Positions 1 through 5,501 of a stretch of 5,626 nt of DNA are shown here, piece after piece. Source of the stretch: Chloroflexi bacterium RBG_19FT_COMBO_48_23 (GTDB lineage Bacteria; Chloroflexota; Dehalococcoidia; GIF9; UBA5620). The notes under the pieces are model-generated. The model was not told where the DNA came from and did not search any database. It saw nothing but the letters and a program-made list of their open reading frames with translations. The position numbers and the translations under genes are program-made. The DNA lies in NCBI GenBank assembly GCA_001795315.1, contig MGOH01000032.1, forward strand, positions 1 to 5,626. The letters run 5' to 3'. Each line of letters starts with the position of its first letter. Position 1 is the first letter of the stretch.

Positions 1-46
1 AACGGAAGAAATATATGGGAACTCAGATGCAATAAAATTAACATTA

Positions 47-122
47 TGGTGGGCGGTACTGGACTTGAACCGGTGACCTCTGCGATGTCAACGCAGCGCT
101 CTAACCACTGAGCTAACCGCCC
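47..122 (-). tRNA. tRNA-Val (anticodon GAC)
   Basis: Read on the minus strand, this folds into a full cloverleaf of 76 nt. The acceptor stem GGGCGGT pairs with ACCGCCC, the D-stem is GCTC/GAGC with an 8-nt loop containing GG, and the anticodon stem is CTGCG/CGCAG. The loop TTGACAT gives anticodon GAC, which reads GUC/GUU valine codons. The variable loop is 5 nt and the T-loop is TTCAAGT. The discriminator base is A, and the 3' CCA is encoded in the gene (positions 49-47). One oddity is the third T-stem pair, a C-A mismatch in an otherwise perfect molecule. No hairpin terminator is visible in the 46 nt downstream. Confidence 0.96.
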
Positions 123-134
123 TCCGCTTTTCGC

Positions 135-163
135 ATTTTATCAATGCTTTTACAGGCAGTCAA
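135..163 (-). promoter_or_regulatory. Sigma-70-type promoter of tRNA-Val
   Basis: On the minus strand a -35 box TTGACT (163-158) and a -10 box TAAAAT (140-135) are separated by exactly 17 nt. The -10 box ends 12 nt before the mature tRNA 5' end. Transcription would therefore start about 5 nt upstream of the tRNA, leaving almost no leader for RNase P to remove. Box sequence and spacing are read directly; activity is inferred. Confidence 0.8.
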
Positions 164-174
164 GCTTACCCATC

Positions 175-203
175 TTGAATAAAGAGCGGGTCTCATCTAT
201 ACT
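175..203 (+). promoter_or_regulatory. Probable glnA promoter
   Basis: A -35 box TTGAAT (175-180) and a -10 box TATACT (198-203) are separated by 17 nt, matching the vegetative consensus at 4/6 and 5/6 positions. The predicted start lies near 210, giving a leader of about 50 nt before the glnA ATG. The -35 box lies only 12 bp from the -35 of the divergent tRNA-Val promoter, so the two promoters face away from each other and are packed tightly. A perfect inverted repeat (203-233) overlaps the predicted start site. Confidence 0.65.
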
Positions 204-233
204 TTCACAAAACAGAAAGATAATAATGTGAAA
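203..233. repeat. Inverted repeat at the glnA transcription start
   Basis: TTTCACA (203-209) and TGTGAAA (227-233) form a perfect 7-bp inverted repeat around a 17-nt A-rich spacer. It begins at the last base of the proposed -10 box and extends into the leader. It could be an operator for a dimeric regulator, or a weak hairpin in the leader RNA. The arms are in the opposite order to a Bacillus GlnR/TnrA box (TGTnA-N7-TnACA), so it is not that site. Confidence 0.45.
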
Positions 234-259
234 ATCTTTGTCAAGTGGAGGGAAATATA

Positions 260-1597
260 ATGGGTAAAAAGGAAGACGAGGCCAGGGAATACGTCCTCAA
301 AAGGACAAAGGAGCAAAACGTTAAGTTCATACGGCTGTGGTTCACCGACATTCTGGGCTTTCTAAAAAGCTTCTCCATCACTTCTGCGCAACTGGAGGAG
401 GCATTGAACGACGGCATGGGTTTTGACGGTTCTTCCATCCAGGGCTTTGCCCGCATTGACGAAAGCGATATGATTGCACTACCCGACCCCAACACTTACC
501 AGATAATACCCTGGCGACCCAAAGAGCAAGGTGTAGCTAGAATGTTCTGCGATATATACTGGCCTGGTGGGCAACCTTTTGAAGGCGACCCCAGGTACAT
601 ATTAAAGAAAAACCTGAAGCGTGCCGCTGACATGGGATACACCTTCTACGTTGGGCCGGAGTTGGAGTATTTCTACTTCAAGAACTCGGAGAATACAGAA
701 TTTCTAGACCTGGGCGGCTATTTTGACCTGACCCCGCCAGAGGTAGCCACGGACATAAAGCGAGAAACGATTCTTTTCCTCGAAGAAATGGGTATCGATG
801 TCGAGTATAGCCATCACGAAGTTGCCCCCAGCCAGCATGAAATAGACCTCCGTTACACCGATGCTTTGACCATGGCAGACAGTGTTATGACCTATCGTTT
901 AGTGGTAAAGCAGGTAGCCCAGCAGCATGGGGTTTATGCCACCTTCATGCCCAAACCGGTATTCGGCGTCACCGGCAGCGGTATGCATGTTCACATGTCT
1001 CTGTTCAAAGGCAACAGGAATGCCTTCTTCGATAAGGATGCCCCCGACAATTTGTCCGAAACGGGCAAAAGTTTCACGGCTGGATTGCTGAAACATATCC
1101 CGGAAATCACCTCAGTCTGTAATCAGTGGATAAATTCCTACAAGCGCCTCGTCCCGGGTTATGAAGCCCCATGCTACATCACCTGGGCTAAAAGAAACCG
1201 TGCGGACTTAATCAGACTTCCTCAGTATAAACCGGGAAGAGAAACTGCTACCAGAATAGAACTCAGGTCACCGGACCCGGCATGCAACCCATATCTCGCC
1301 TTCGGCGTCATGCTGGCTGCAGGACTCGAAGGAATTCAAAAAGGATATAAATTGCCCCCACCTGTAGAGGAGAACGTGTTTGAAATGGGCCAGGAAGAAC
1401 GCGCAAAGAAGAAGATAAAAACGTTGCCTGGCAGCCTGTACGAAGCTATACAGCTTACCGAAAAGAGCCAACTTGCCAGAGAAGCTCTGGGTGACCATGC
1501 ATTGAATAGTTTTATCCAGAATAAAAAGGTGGAATGGGACAGATATCGCACATACGTAACTGATTACGAACTAAAGAACTATCTGCCAATTCTGTAG
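260..1597 (+). CDS. glnA: Type I glutamine synthetase (GSI-alpha, GlnA2-like)
   Basis: This enzyme makes glutamine from glutamate, ammonia and ATP in the cytoplasm, normally as a dodecamer. An in-frame GTG lies at 245, but GGAGG (247-251) sits 8 nt before ATG 260, so translation should begin there and give 445 aa. Visible family features are: the beta-grasp signature with FDGSS at 55-59; the glutamate ligands GPELEYF (132-138) and HHEVAPSQHEID (185-196); the ATP motif KPVFGVTGSGMHVHMS (232-247); the latch loop RLVPGYEAP with Glu302; and RIELRSPD (332-339). It lacks the insertion of long GSI-beta enzymes. Phe374 stands where the adenylylated Tyr would be, so adenylylation control is not expected. 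Arg65 matches the B. subtilis feedback residue Arg62, so inhibition by glutamine is plausible. From memory, N- and C-terminal blocks and NQWINSYKRL resemble actinobacterial GlnA2 more than Bacillus GlnA. Some Streptomyces GlnA2-type enzymes glutamylate polyamines, so that is an alternative substrate. Confidence 0.95.
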   Translation: MGKKEDEAREYVLKRTKEQNVKFIRLWFTDILGFLKSFSITSAQLEEALNDGMGFDGSSIQGFARIDESDMIALPDPNTYQIIPWRPKEQGVARMFCDIYWPGGQPFEGDPRYILKKNLKRAADMGYTFYVGPELEYFYFKNSENTEFLDLGGYFDLTPPEVATDIKRETILFLEEMGIDVEYSHHEVAPSQHEIDLRYTDALTMADSVMTYRLVVKQVAQQHGVYATFMPKPVFGVTGSGMHVHMSLFKGNRNAFFDKDAPDNLSETGKSFTAGLLKHIPEITSVCNQWINSYKRLVPGYEAPCYITWAKRNRADLIRLPQYKPGRETATRIELRSPDPACNPYLAFGVMLAAGLEGIQKGYKLPPPVEENVFEMGQEERAKKKIKTLPGSLYEAIQLTEKSQLAREALGDHALNSFIQNKKVEWDRYRTYVTDYELKNYLPIL

Positions 1598-1712
1598 ACG
1601 TGACGCTGACAACTAAAGCAGGACGGAAGCTTCGATTTGAAGCAACTGCGAGACCTTCAGGCTACATGTTGGAGATACAACACAGTCTGATAGCAATCCA
1701 ATAGAAGATAGC

Positions 1713-1946
1713 TTAACCCTTGACGCTAGACTTTATGTTGCTTGTCAGCATAATCTGAATAACACTATTGCACTTAGGACAAGTAACCTCAATGGTGACA
1801 GGCTGCCTCATTACCCGCTCCACCAAGGCTGTAACCACGGAATCGATGTTATCCAGCCGCTTGTCTAACATCTCCATACGTTTTTTCATTTGCTCCTGGT
1901 CCATAGTTGTCCTTTTCTTTTCAGTCTTTTCAGTCTTTTCAGGCAT
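1713..1946 (-). CDS. Small coiled-coil protein with a single CxxC motif (unknown function)
   Basis: I do not recognise this 77-aa protein. Its N-terminus is a charged stretch with the triplet repeat PEK-TEK-TEK. Next comes a strongly helical, probably coiled-coil segment (about residues 15-45) rich in Met, Lys, Arg and Glu. A short beta-like tail carries one CPKC motif, followed by a hydrophobic VIQIML stretch. One CxxC could supply half of a zinc site, so zinc binding would need dimerisation; this is inference. The start is chosen at 1946 because GGAGG (1956-1952) lies 5 nt upstream. An ATG at 1961 has no such site. An internal ATG near 1904, preceded by AGGA, would give a 63-aa form. It lies downstream of the 107-aa gene, behind a terminator and with no promoter of its own visible, and it converges on glnA. 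Confidence 0.7.
   Translation of the reverse strand: MPEKTEKTEKKRTTMDQEQMKKRMEMLDKRLDNIDSVVTALVERVMRQPVTIEVTCPKCNSVIQIMLTSNIKSSVKG
1917..1943. repeat. Three tandem 9-bp units inside the small coiled-coil gene
   Basis: The unit CTTTTCAGT occurs twice and is followed by a third copy ending in G, giving three head-to-tail copies. On the coding (minus) strand they encode Pro/Thr-Glu-Lys three times, directly after the start Met. Because the unit is a multiple of three, copy-number change would lengthen or shorten the charged N-terminus without breaking the frame. Confidence 0.8.
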
Positions 1947-1960
1947 CCTATCCTCCAGCA

Positions 1961-2002
1961 TTAAAACAAAAGAGGAGAGGCATTTGGGAATCCCCTCTCC
2001 TC
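1961..2002 (-). terminator. Factor-independent terminator between two small genes
   Basis: On the minus strand GAGGAGAGG (2002-1994) pairs perfectly with CCTCTCCTC (1980-1972) around a 13-nt loop. It is followed at once by TTTTGTTTTA (1970-1961). A 9-bp GC-rich stem with a U-tract is a classic intrinsic terminator. It begins about 30 nt after the stop of the 107-aa gene and ends just before the ribosome binding site of the 77-aa gene. The other side of the stem lacks a T-run on the plus strand, so it works in one direction only. Confidence 0.85.
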
Positions 2003-2032
2003 AAATTAACTCAAACTTACCTGCCATCCCTT

Positions 2033-2356
2033 TCACAAGCTCTTCTCAGCTACTCCCATAGCGGACAGATAGTCTTTATCCGTTTTGATCAGGTTGTCTA
2101 CCTTGCTACCAACCGTCCCCTCCAAATATTTTCGGAAAGCTTCACGTGCCCCCGGAGAATTCTGGAGCGCCTCCTTAGCTCGATGCCACTCCTCAGTAGC
2201 CAATTCACCTATCCGGTCTGGACTCAGTGGGAATTCTTCCCCCATCACACGCTCTGCCCTATCAAGCACTCTGCTTATAACTGCCCGCTTCAGGCGGTCA
2301 AAGGAGAGGAATTCCTCGTTGGCGTAAGGTCTGGGTGACCATGTCTCATCTTTCAT
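2033..2356 (-). CDS. Hypothetical 107-aa helical protein
   Basis: I do not recognise this protein. It is soluble-looking, with no signal peptide, membrane segment or cysteine, and is rich in Glu, Arg, Lys and Ala. Amphipathic helices are likely across residues 15-40 (FLSFDRLKRAVISRVLDRAE), around 47-65 and around 65-85. The central segment, with GELATEEWHRAKEALQ, is the most distinctive. The start is well supported: GGAGG lies 7 nt before the ATG and a near-consensus promoter lies just upstream. A strong intrinsic terminator follows the stop by about 30 nt, so it can be a one-gene transcript. A plus-strand open frame of 143 codons overlaps it, but that frame has neither a promoter nor a ribosome site. 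The gene being real is well supported; its role is unknown. Confidence 0.78.
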   Translation of the reverse strand: MKDETWSPRPYANEEFLSFDRLKRAVISRVLDRAERVMGEEFPLSPDRIGELATEEWHRAKEALQNSPGAREAFRKYLEGTVGSKVDNLIKTDKDYLSAMGVAEKSL

Positions 2357-2398
2357 CTCACAACCTCCGGATTATTACTATACCCCTCTTTGCCGCTT

Positions 2399-2427
2399 AT
2401 AATATGCCCCATCGACTGCCGTGTCAA
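2399..2427 (-). promoter_or_regulatory. Strong sigma-70-type promoter of the 107-aa gene
   Basis: On the minus strand a perfect -35 box TTGACA (2427-2422), a 17-nt spacer and a -10 box TATTAT (2404-2399) precede the gene. The predicted start near 2392 gives a leader of about 35 nt that contains the GGAGG ribosome site. It is one of the two strongest promoter matches in the window, which is notable for a gene of unknown function. Confidence 0.82.
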
Positions 2428-2509
2428 GTCCCTGCAAGCTGCTAATGAGGTCAGACCAGAAGATAAAGTCCCATCCCACCAGCAATGACTCGAATAATTT
2501 ACCGAATCG

Positions 2510-3304
2510 CTAATCAATATCATAAACCATCTGGACAGTAACTTGAATTTCCAGCTCTCCGGCGCTAATGGAAGTCGGCGCTGGAGCCGCGCCCTCAGCC
2601 TTGAGGAACAAGTCTCTAACTACCACAGGCTGTACATACTGAGCGCCTTCAGAGATATATAGCAACCTGCCCAGCCTAATATCCGCTGCTCCTGCCATCT
2701 GTTTCGCCTTGGCTATGGCATCTCCCACCGCCTTAGCCCGTGCCTCTTTATAGTAAGGTGCCGGGTCATCAATAGTAAAACCTATGCTATCAATCCGGGT
2801 CAAGTCACCACCAGCCTCAGTCACAGCATCAATAACAGTCCCGGCTTTGTCAATCTGTCGTATTTTGGCAACAACTATATTTGTCACCCGATAGCTAATA
2901 GTTATCTCTCTCTGCTCATCCTCAATCCATTTCCGCACCGGATAGATGCTAAACCTTTGCGTTTGAATATCCTTTTCAGCTACGCCGTTAGCCTTAAGTG
3001 CTTTCATAACTCCATTCATAGCCTCAACAGCATCTCGCTGTGCCTGTGCCACAGTCTTAGCTTCAGCTTCTACACCGAGACTGAGCAACACAACATCAGG
3101 CGATGCCATCGTCTTGCCTTCACCAGTTACCCACAAACCAACCTGCTGCTGGCTATAAATTATTCCACCTAAGTCCGGTGCTGTCACATAGGCAGAAATA
3201 GCAGGAGGTGAGACCTGAGCACCTTCACCAACCACACAACCACCAGCTCCAATCAAAATCACGACCAACATCATGCTGGACAAAACTAACCAAAGCTTCT
3301 TCAT
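2510..3304 (-). CDS. SIMPL-domain (DUF541) lipoprotein
   Basis: This 264-aa protein has a lipoprotein signal peptide: MKK, a hydrophobic core to about residue 18, then GAGG-Cys23. The mature protein should be lipid-anchored outside the cytoplasmic membrane, although Ala at -3 of the lipobox is atypical. Residues about 55-264 form a SIMPL domain, related to YggE and Brucella BP26. It opens with the strand GLWVTGEGK (56-64), followed by the long helix AQAQRDAVEAMNGVMKALKANG. Then come a Q-T-Q-R-F-S-I-Y-P strand, the YRVTN strand (138-142) and the helix with YYKEARAKAVGDAIAKAKQMA. SIMPL proteins form oligomeric beta-rich assemblies of poorly defined function, some linked to oxidative stress. GGAGG lies 5 nt before the ATG. 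No terminator hairpin is visible after the stop, so transcription may run on toward the 107-aa gene, which also has its own promoter. Confidence 0.93.
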   Translation of the reverse strand: MKKLWLVLSSMMLVVILIGAGGCVVGEGAQVSPPAISAYVTAPDLGGIIYSQQQVGLWVTGEGKTMASPDVVLLSLGVEAEAKTVAQAQRDAVEAMNGVMKALKANGVAEKDIQTQRFSIYPVRKWIEDEQREITISYRVTNIVVAKIRQIDKAGTVIDAVTEAGGDLTRIDSIGFTIDDPAPYYKEARAKAVGDAIAKAKQMAGAADIRLGRLLYISEGAQYVQPVVVRDLFLKAEGAAPAPTSISAGELEIQVTVQMVYDID

Positions 3305-3376
3305 TTAAACCTCCTCTGACTCACTATTTCTGATGGCTGGTACTCATGCCACCTGATTTACCCCCATCATCCTCTA

Positions 3377-3406
3377 ATTATAATAGTATTCAGGTATTGA
3401 TTGCCA
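3377..3406 (-). promoter_or_regulatory. Possible promoter of the SIMPL lipoprotein gene
   Basis: A perfect -10 box TATAAT lies on the minus strand (3382-3377). The best -35 is only TGGCAA (3406-3401) at 18-nt spacing, matching 3/6 positions. A start near 3370 would leave a 66-nt leader. The -10 is convincing and the -35 is weak. The surrounding AATTATAAT is nearly symmetrical, so the direction is judged from gene order. Confidence 0.5.
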
Positions 3407-3450
3407 CCATGTATAACGGTAAACTAGACCACCGAGTTTAGTACAAAGAT

Positions 3451-3478
3451 GGCACAAAAAGCCGGCATGGATTATAAT
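3451..3478 (+). promoter_or_regulatory. Possible lepB-pyrE promoter
   Basis: A perfect -10 box TATAAT (3473-3478) lies 26 nt before the lepB ATG, with a weak -35 GGCACA (3451-3456) at 16-nt spacing. The predicted start near 3485 leaves only about 20 nt of leader, which contains no recognisable ribosome binding sequence. A small CTGT-AATAA-ACAG hairpin abuts the start codon. Confidence 0.5.
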
Positions 3479-3504
3479 AACGCAAGTTTAACTGTAATAA
3501 ACAG

Positions 3505-4086
3505 ATGAAATTTTTCCGCGATTTCATTACACCTATACTTGTCGGACTGGCTGTTTTCGCCCTTTTTCAAGCTACGGTTGGGAGCTTCAAGGTATATGGC
3601 TCATCCATGCTGCCTACCATCGAAGAAGGCGATTATATCATGGTCAGCAAAGCTACTTATCTCTTTAATGAGCCACAACGTGGCGACATAATCGTGCTTC
3701 GCTCCCCACAGAACCCCAATTCAGACCTTATCAAGCGAATTATTGCCGTGCCGGGCGACACCGTGGAAATCAAAGACGACGCGGTATTTGTAAACGGTGC
3801 TGCATTAGTTGAACCTTATACACTTGAGCCGCCACATTATCTTACGTTACCTGAAGAAATTCCCAGCGGACAATATTTTGTTCTTGGCGACAACCGCAAC
3901 AACAGCTCCGACTCACACAGGGGTTGGACGGTACCACGAGAAAACATCGTTGGCAAGGCATGGATAACCTACTGGCCACCGTATAGATGGGGTACAATAG
4001 AGCACTACCATCTCAATGCAGGTACGCAAGCAGCCGAAGCCACTAAACCCAGCCTGGCAATGAAAACATTATGTCAGACGAGATAA
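3505..4086 (+). CDS. lepB: Signal peptidase I
   Basis: This 193-aa enzyme removes signal peptides from secreted proteins at the outer face of the membrane. It has one N-terminal membrane anchor (about residues 7-26). The catalytic serine is Ser34 in GSSMLPT, and the general-base lysine is Lys77 in IKRIIAVPGD. The conserved box GDNRNNSSDSHRGW (128-141) follows, then a short GKAWITYWPP strand. Length and single anchor match the compact type found in Gram-positive and Chloroflexota bacteria rather than the larger E. coli enzyme. The tail after WPPYRW (about 30 residues) is variable-looking. ATG 3505 is the only upstream option, because an in-frame stop lies at 3478-3480. No Shine-Dalgarno sequence is visible, so initiation is probably weak or leader-dependent. 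The 3' end overlaps pyrE by 16 bp, which makes the two a likely operon. Confidence 0.95.
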   Translation: MKFFRDFITPILVGLAVFALFQATVGSFKVYGSSMLPTIEEGDYIMVSKATYLFNEPQRGDIIVLRSPQNPNSDLIKRIIAVPGDTVEIKDDAVFVNGAALVEPYTLEPPHYLTLPEEIPSGQYFVLGDNRNNSSDSHRGWTVPRENIVGKAWITYWPPYRWGTIEHYHLNAGTQAAEATKPSLAMKTLCQTR

Positions 4087-4637
4087 TACAAATATTCAGA
4101 GATGCCGGGGCCATACTCGAGGGGCATTTTCTGCTAACCTCAGGGTTGCACTCACCGGTCTACTGGGAGAAATTCCGCGTTTTGCAATACCCGCATTACA
4201 CCCAAAGGCTCTGCCAGCTCATTGCCGAGCACTTCAAGAAAGACAATATCCAGGTGGTTGCGGGCCCGACTACAGGCGGCATTATCCTAGCCTTCGAAGT
4301 TGCCAGACAAATGGGCGTAAAGGGAATGTTCGCCGAGAAAGAGGGGGAGGCGAGAGTTTTTCGACGCGGCTTTACCATCAACCCTGACGAGCGCGTACTG
4401 ATTGTGGACGATATACTGACTACCGGTAGCTCCATCATCGAAGTAATAGAAGCTATAAAAAAACTTAAGGGCATTACCATTGGAATCGGTGTTCTCGTTG
4501 ACCGCTCCGAGCAGAAGAAGGATTTCGGAGTACCTCTTTTCAGCTGCCTCCAGTCCGCCACCGTAACCTATCAACCTGATAAATGTCCTCTATGCGCCGC
4601 CGGCATCCCTCTGGTCAAACCCGGCGGGCAGACATAA
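4071..4637 (+). CDS. pyrE: Orotate phosphoribosyltransferase
   Basis: This 188-aa enzyme joins orotate to PRPP to make orotidine 5'-phosphate, the penultimate step of UMP synthesis. The PRPP-binding signature VLIVDDILTTGSS (109-121) is intact. Upstream are the substrate-side segment LLTSGLHSPVYWEKFRVL (21-38), the GPTTGG loop (65-70) and the catalytic-loop segment FAEKEGEARVFRRG (87-100) with Lys90. The C-terminus carries CPLCAAGIPLVKPG (172-185), a two-cysteine tail known in a subset of bacterial and archaeal PyrE proteins. The start overlaps the end of lepB by 16 bp in another frame and has no clear Shine-Dalgarno sequence. Translation is therefore probably coupled to lepB. No other pyrimidine gene is nearby and no attenuator is visible ahead of the gene. 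Confidence 0.95.
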   Translation: MSDEIIQIFRDAGAILEGHFLLTSGLHSPVYWEKFRVLQYPHYTQRLCQLIAEHFKKDNIQVVAGPTTGGIILAFEVARQMGVKGMFAEKEGEARVFRRGFTINPDERVLIVDDILTTGSSIIEVIEAIKKLKGITIGIGVLVDRSEQKKDFGVPLFSCLQSATVTYQPDKCPLCAAGIPLVKPGGQT

Positions 4638-4654
4638 AAACACACAGTTTTGTC

Positions 4655-4683
4655 TTGACACCTGGAGGCGAAAAATCTAAAAT
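4655..4683 (+). promoter_or_regulatory. Strong promoter of tRNA-Phe
   Basis: A perfect -35 TTGACA (4655-4660), a 17-nt spacer and a -10 TAAAAT (4678-4683) end 8 nt before the mature tRNA 5' end. Transcription should begin within about 2 nt of the mature end. The -10 hexamer and 17-nt spacing are identical to those of the tRNA-Val promoter in this window, and the -35 boxes differ at one base. Confidence 0.85.
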
Positions 4684-4691
4684 GTCGGCGC

Positions 4692-4764
<73 letters not shown>

Positions 4765-4797
4765 CTTCTATTTCAAGACATCAGTATGAAAGATACT

Positions 4798-5412
4798 CTA
4801 TTGTCCACGCCCCTGTTTACGTGCTACCCAGAACGAAACTGATTCCTTTTGTGCTTCAGATGACAGATGGCGTGTCGTCAACCAGTGGGTAAAACCTGCC
4901 AAACAAGGCAACGCCGCAGAATAGATTAGTAAGGATACTGGTTCACCGAAAAGCCAGCAGAGCAATACAAGGGGAATAAATAGCGCCACCCCGAACCAAA
5001 CACTATTTCGTGTGACAACAAGTACCGCAATACCTATTGCGGCAGCAATTAGCATCTCTATAGGAAGCAGGGCAAGGAGCGCACCTATAACTACCGCCAG
5101 ACCCCGTCCTCCTCGAAAATGCAAAAACACCGGCCAGTTATGTCCGATAACAGCAGCCACGCCGGCACCGAACACCACCAGCTCATGTCCAGAAAGGGCA
5201 TTAGCTATCACTATAGCTAGTGCCCCCTTCCCCACGTCTGCTATTAGAGTAGCTATACCGGCAATCAGTCCAGCATGACGAAATATGTTAAATGTTCCAA
5301 CATTGCGGTCGCCGACCTTACGAACATCGAGACCACTTAACTTACCGATAATATAGGCAAAGGGAATAGAACCCAGAAGATATGCAATTGCCAGACTCAA
5401 TGCAATATTCAT
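4798..5412 (-). CDS. plsY: PlsY-family glycerol-3-phosphate acyltransferase homologue (divergent)
   Basis: PlsY transfers an acyl group from acyl-phosphate to glycerol 3-phosphate in the membrane, the first step of phospholipid synthesis. This 204-aa protein has the family layout: hydrophobic segments near residues 3-23, 47-73, 78-97, 104-134 and 137-175. GSIPFAYIIGK (14-24) is followed by LDVRKVGDRNVGTFNIFR (28-45), then ADVGKG (58-63) and GHNWPVFLHFRGGRG (90-104). Key departures are visible. The usual GSGNIGATN loop reads GDRNVGTFN, which loses its serine while keeping Arg45. GGKG reads GGRG. The C-terminal HRxNIxRLLxGxE block is replaced by an unrelated polar tail. It may be a specialised paralogue, so its exact substrate is uncertain. 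The start ATG at 5412 has no good Shine-Dalgarno sequence. It converges on tRNA-Phe. Confidence 0.82.
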   Translation of the reverse strand: MNIALSLAIAYLLGSIPFAYIIGKLSGLDVRKVGDRNVGTFNIFRHAGLIAGIATLIADVGKGALAIVIANALSGHELVVFGAGVAAVIGHNWPVFLHFRGGRGLAVVIGALLALLPIEMLIAAAIGIAVLVVTRNSVWFGVALFIPLVLLCWLFGEPVSLLIYSAALPCLAGFTHWLTTRHLSSEAQKESVSFWVARKQGRGQ

Positions 5413-5433
5413 GCCTGCGGATGAATAAGCCTC

Positions 5434-5453
5434 GTTATACTAGGTTATTCTAG
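5434..5453. repeat. 10-bp tandem repeat over the plsY -10 region
   Basis: GTTATACTAG is followed directly by GTTATTCTAG, with one mismatch in ten. The 10-bp period equals about one helical turn, and the first copy contains the candidate -10 box. It could be a pair of same-face binding sites or a chance duplication. Confidence 0.55.
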
Positions 5454-5463
5454 CATATGTGAC
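5434..5463 (-). promoter_or_regulatory. Possible promoter of the plsY-like gene
   Basis: On the minus strand a -10-like TATAAC (5439-5434) and a -35-like GTCACA (5463-5458) are separated by 18 nt. The predicted start, about 15 nt before the ATG, leaves little room for a leader. Both boxes are imperfect, so this is only a candidate. Confidence 0.4.
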
Positions 5464-5501
5464 TAAGGAAAATCTTGTTAGCTAAACAGAAGACGTCCTG
5501 A

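Noticed and set aside
123..259. Riboswitch or glnA-type RNA motif ahead of glutamine synthetase
   Set aside because: The predicted leader is only about 50 nt, and nothing beyond the 7-bp inverted repeat is structured enough.
1650..1667. GCTTC-GATTT-GAAGC-like hairpin (about 1629-1643) and nearby repeats after glnA as a terminator
   Set aside because: The stem is only 5 bp and no T-run follows on either strand.
1768..2061. Plus-strand open frame of 97 codons
   Set aside because: It is antisense to the CxxC gene and the end of the 107-aa gene, with no supporting start signals.
1907..2338. Plus-strand open frame of 143 codons opposite the two small genes
   Set aside because: It has no ribosome site or promoter and a low-complexity start. 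It also spans the terminator and overlaps minus-strand genes that have clear start signals.
3450..3467. TGGCAC upstream of lepB as a sigma-54 (-24/-12) promoter
   Set aside because: The -12 element TTGCA is missing at the required spacing; GCCGG occurs there instead.
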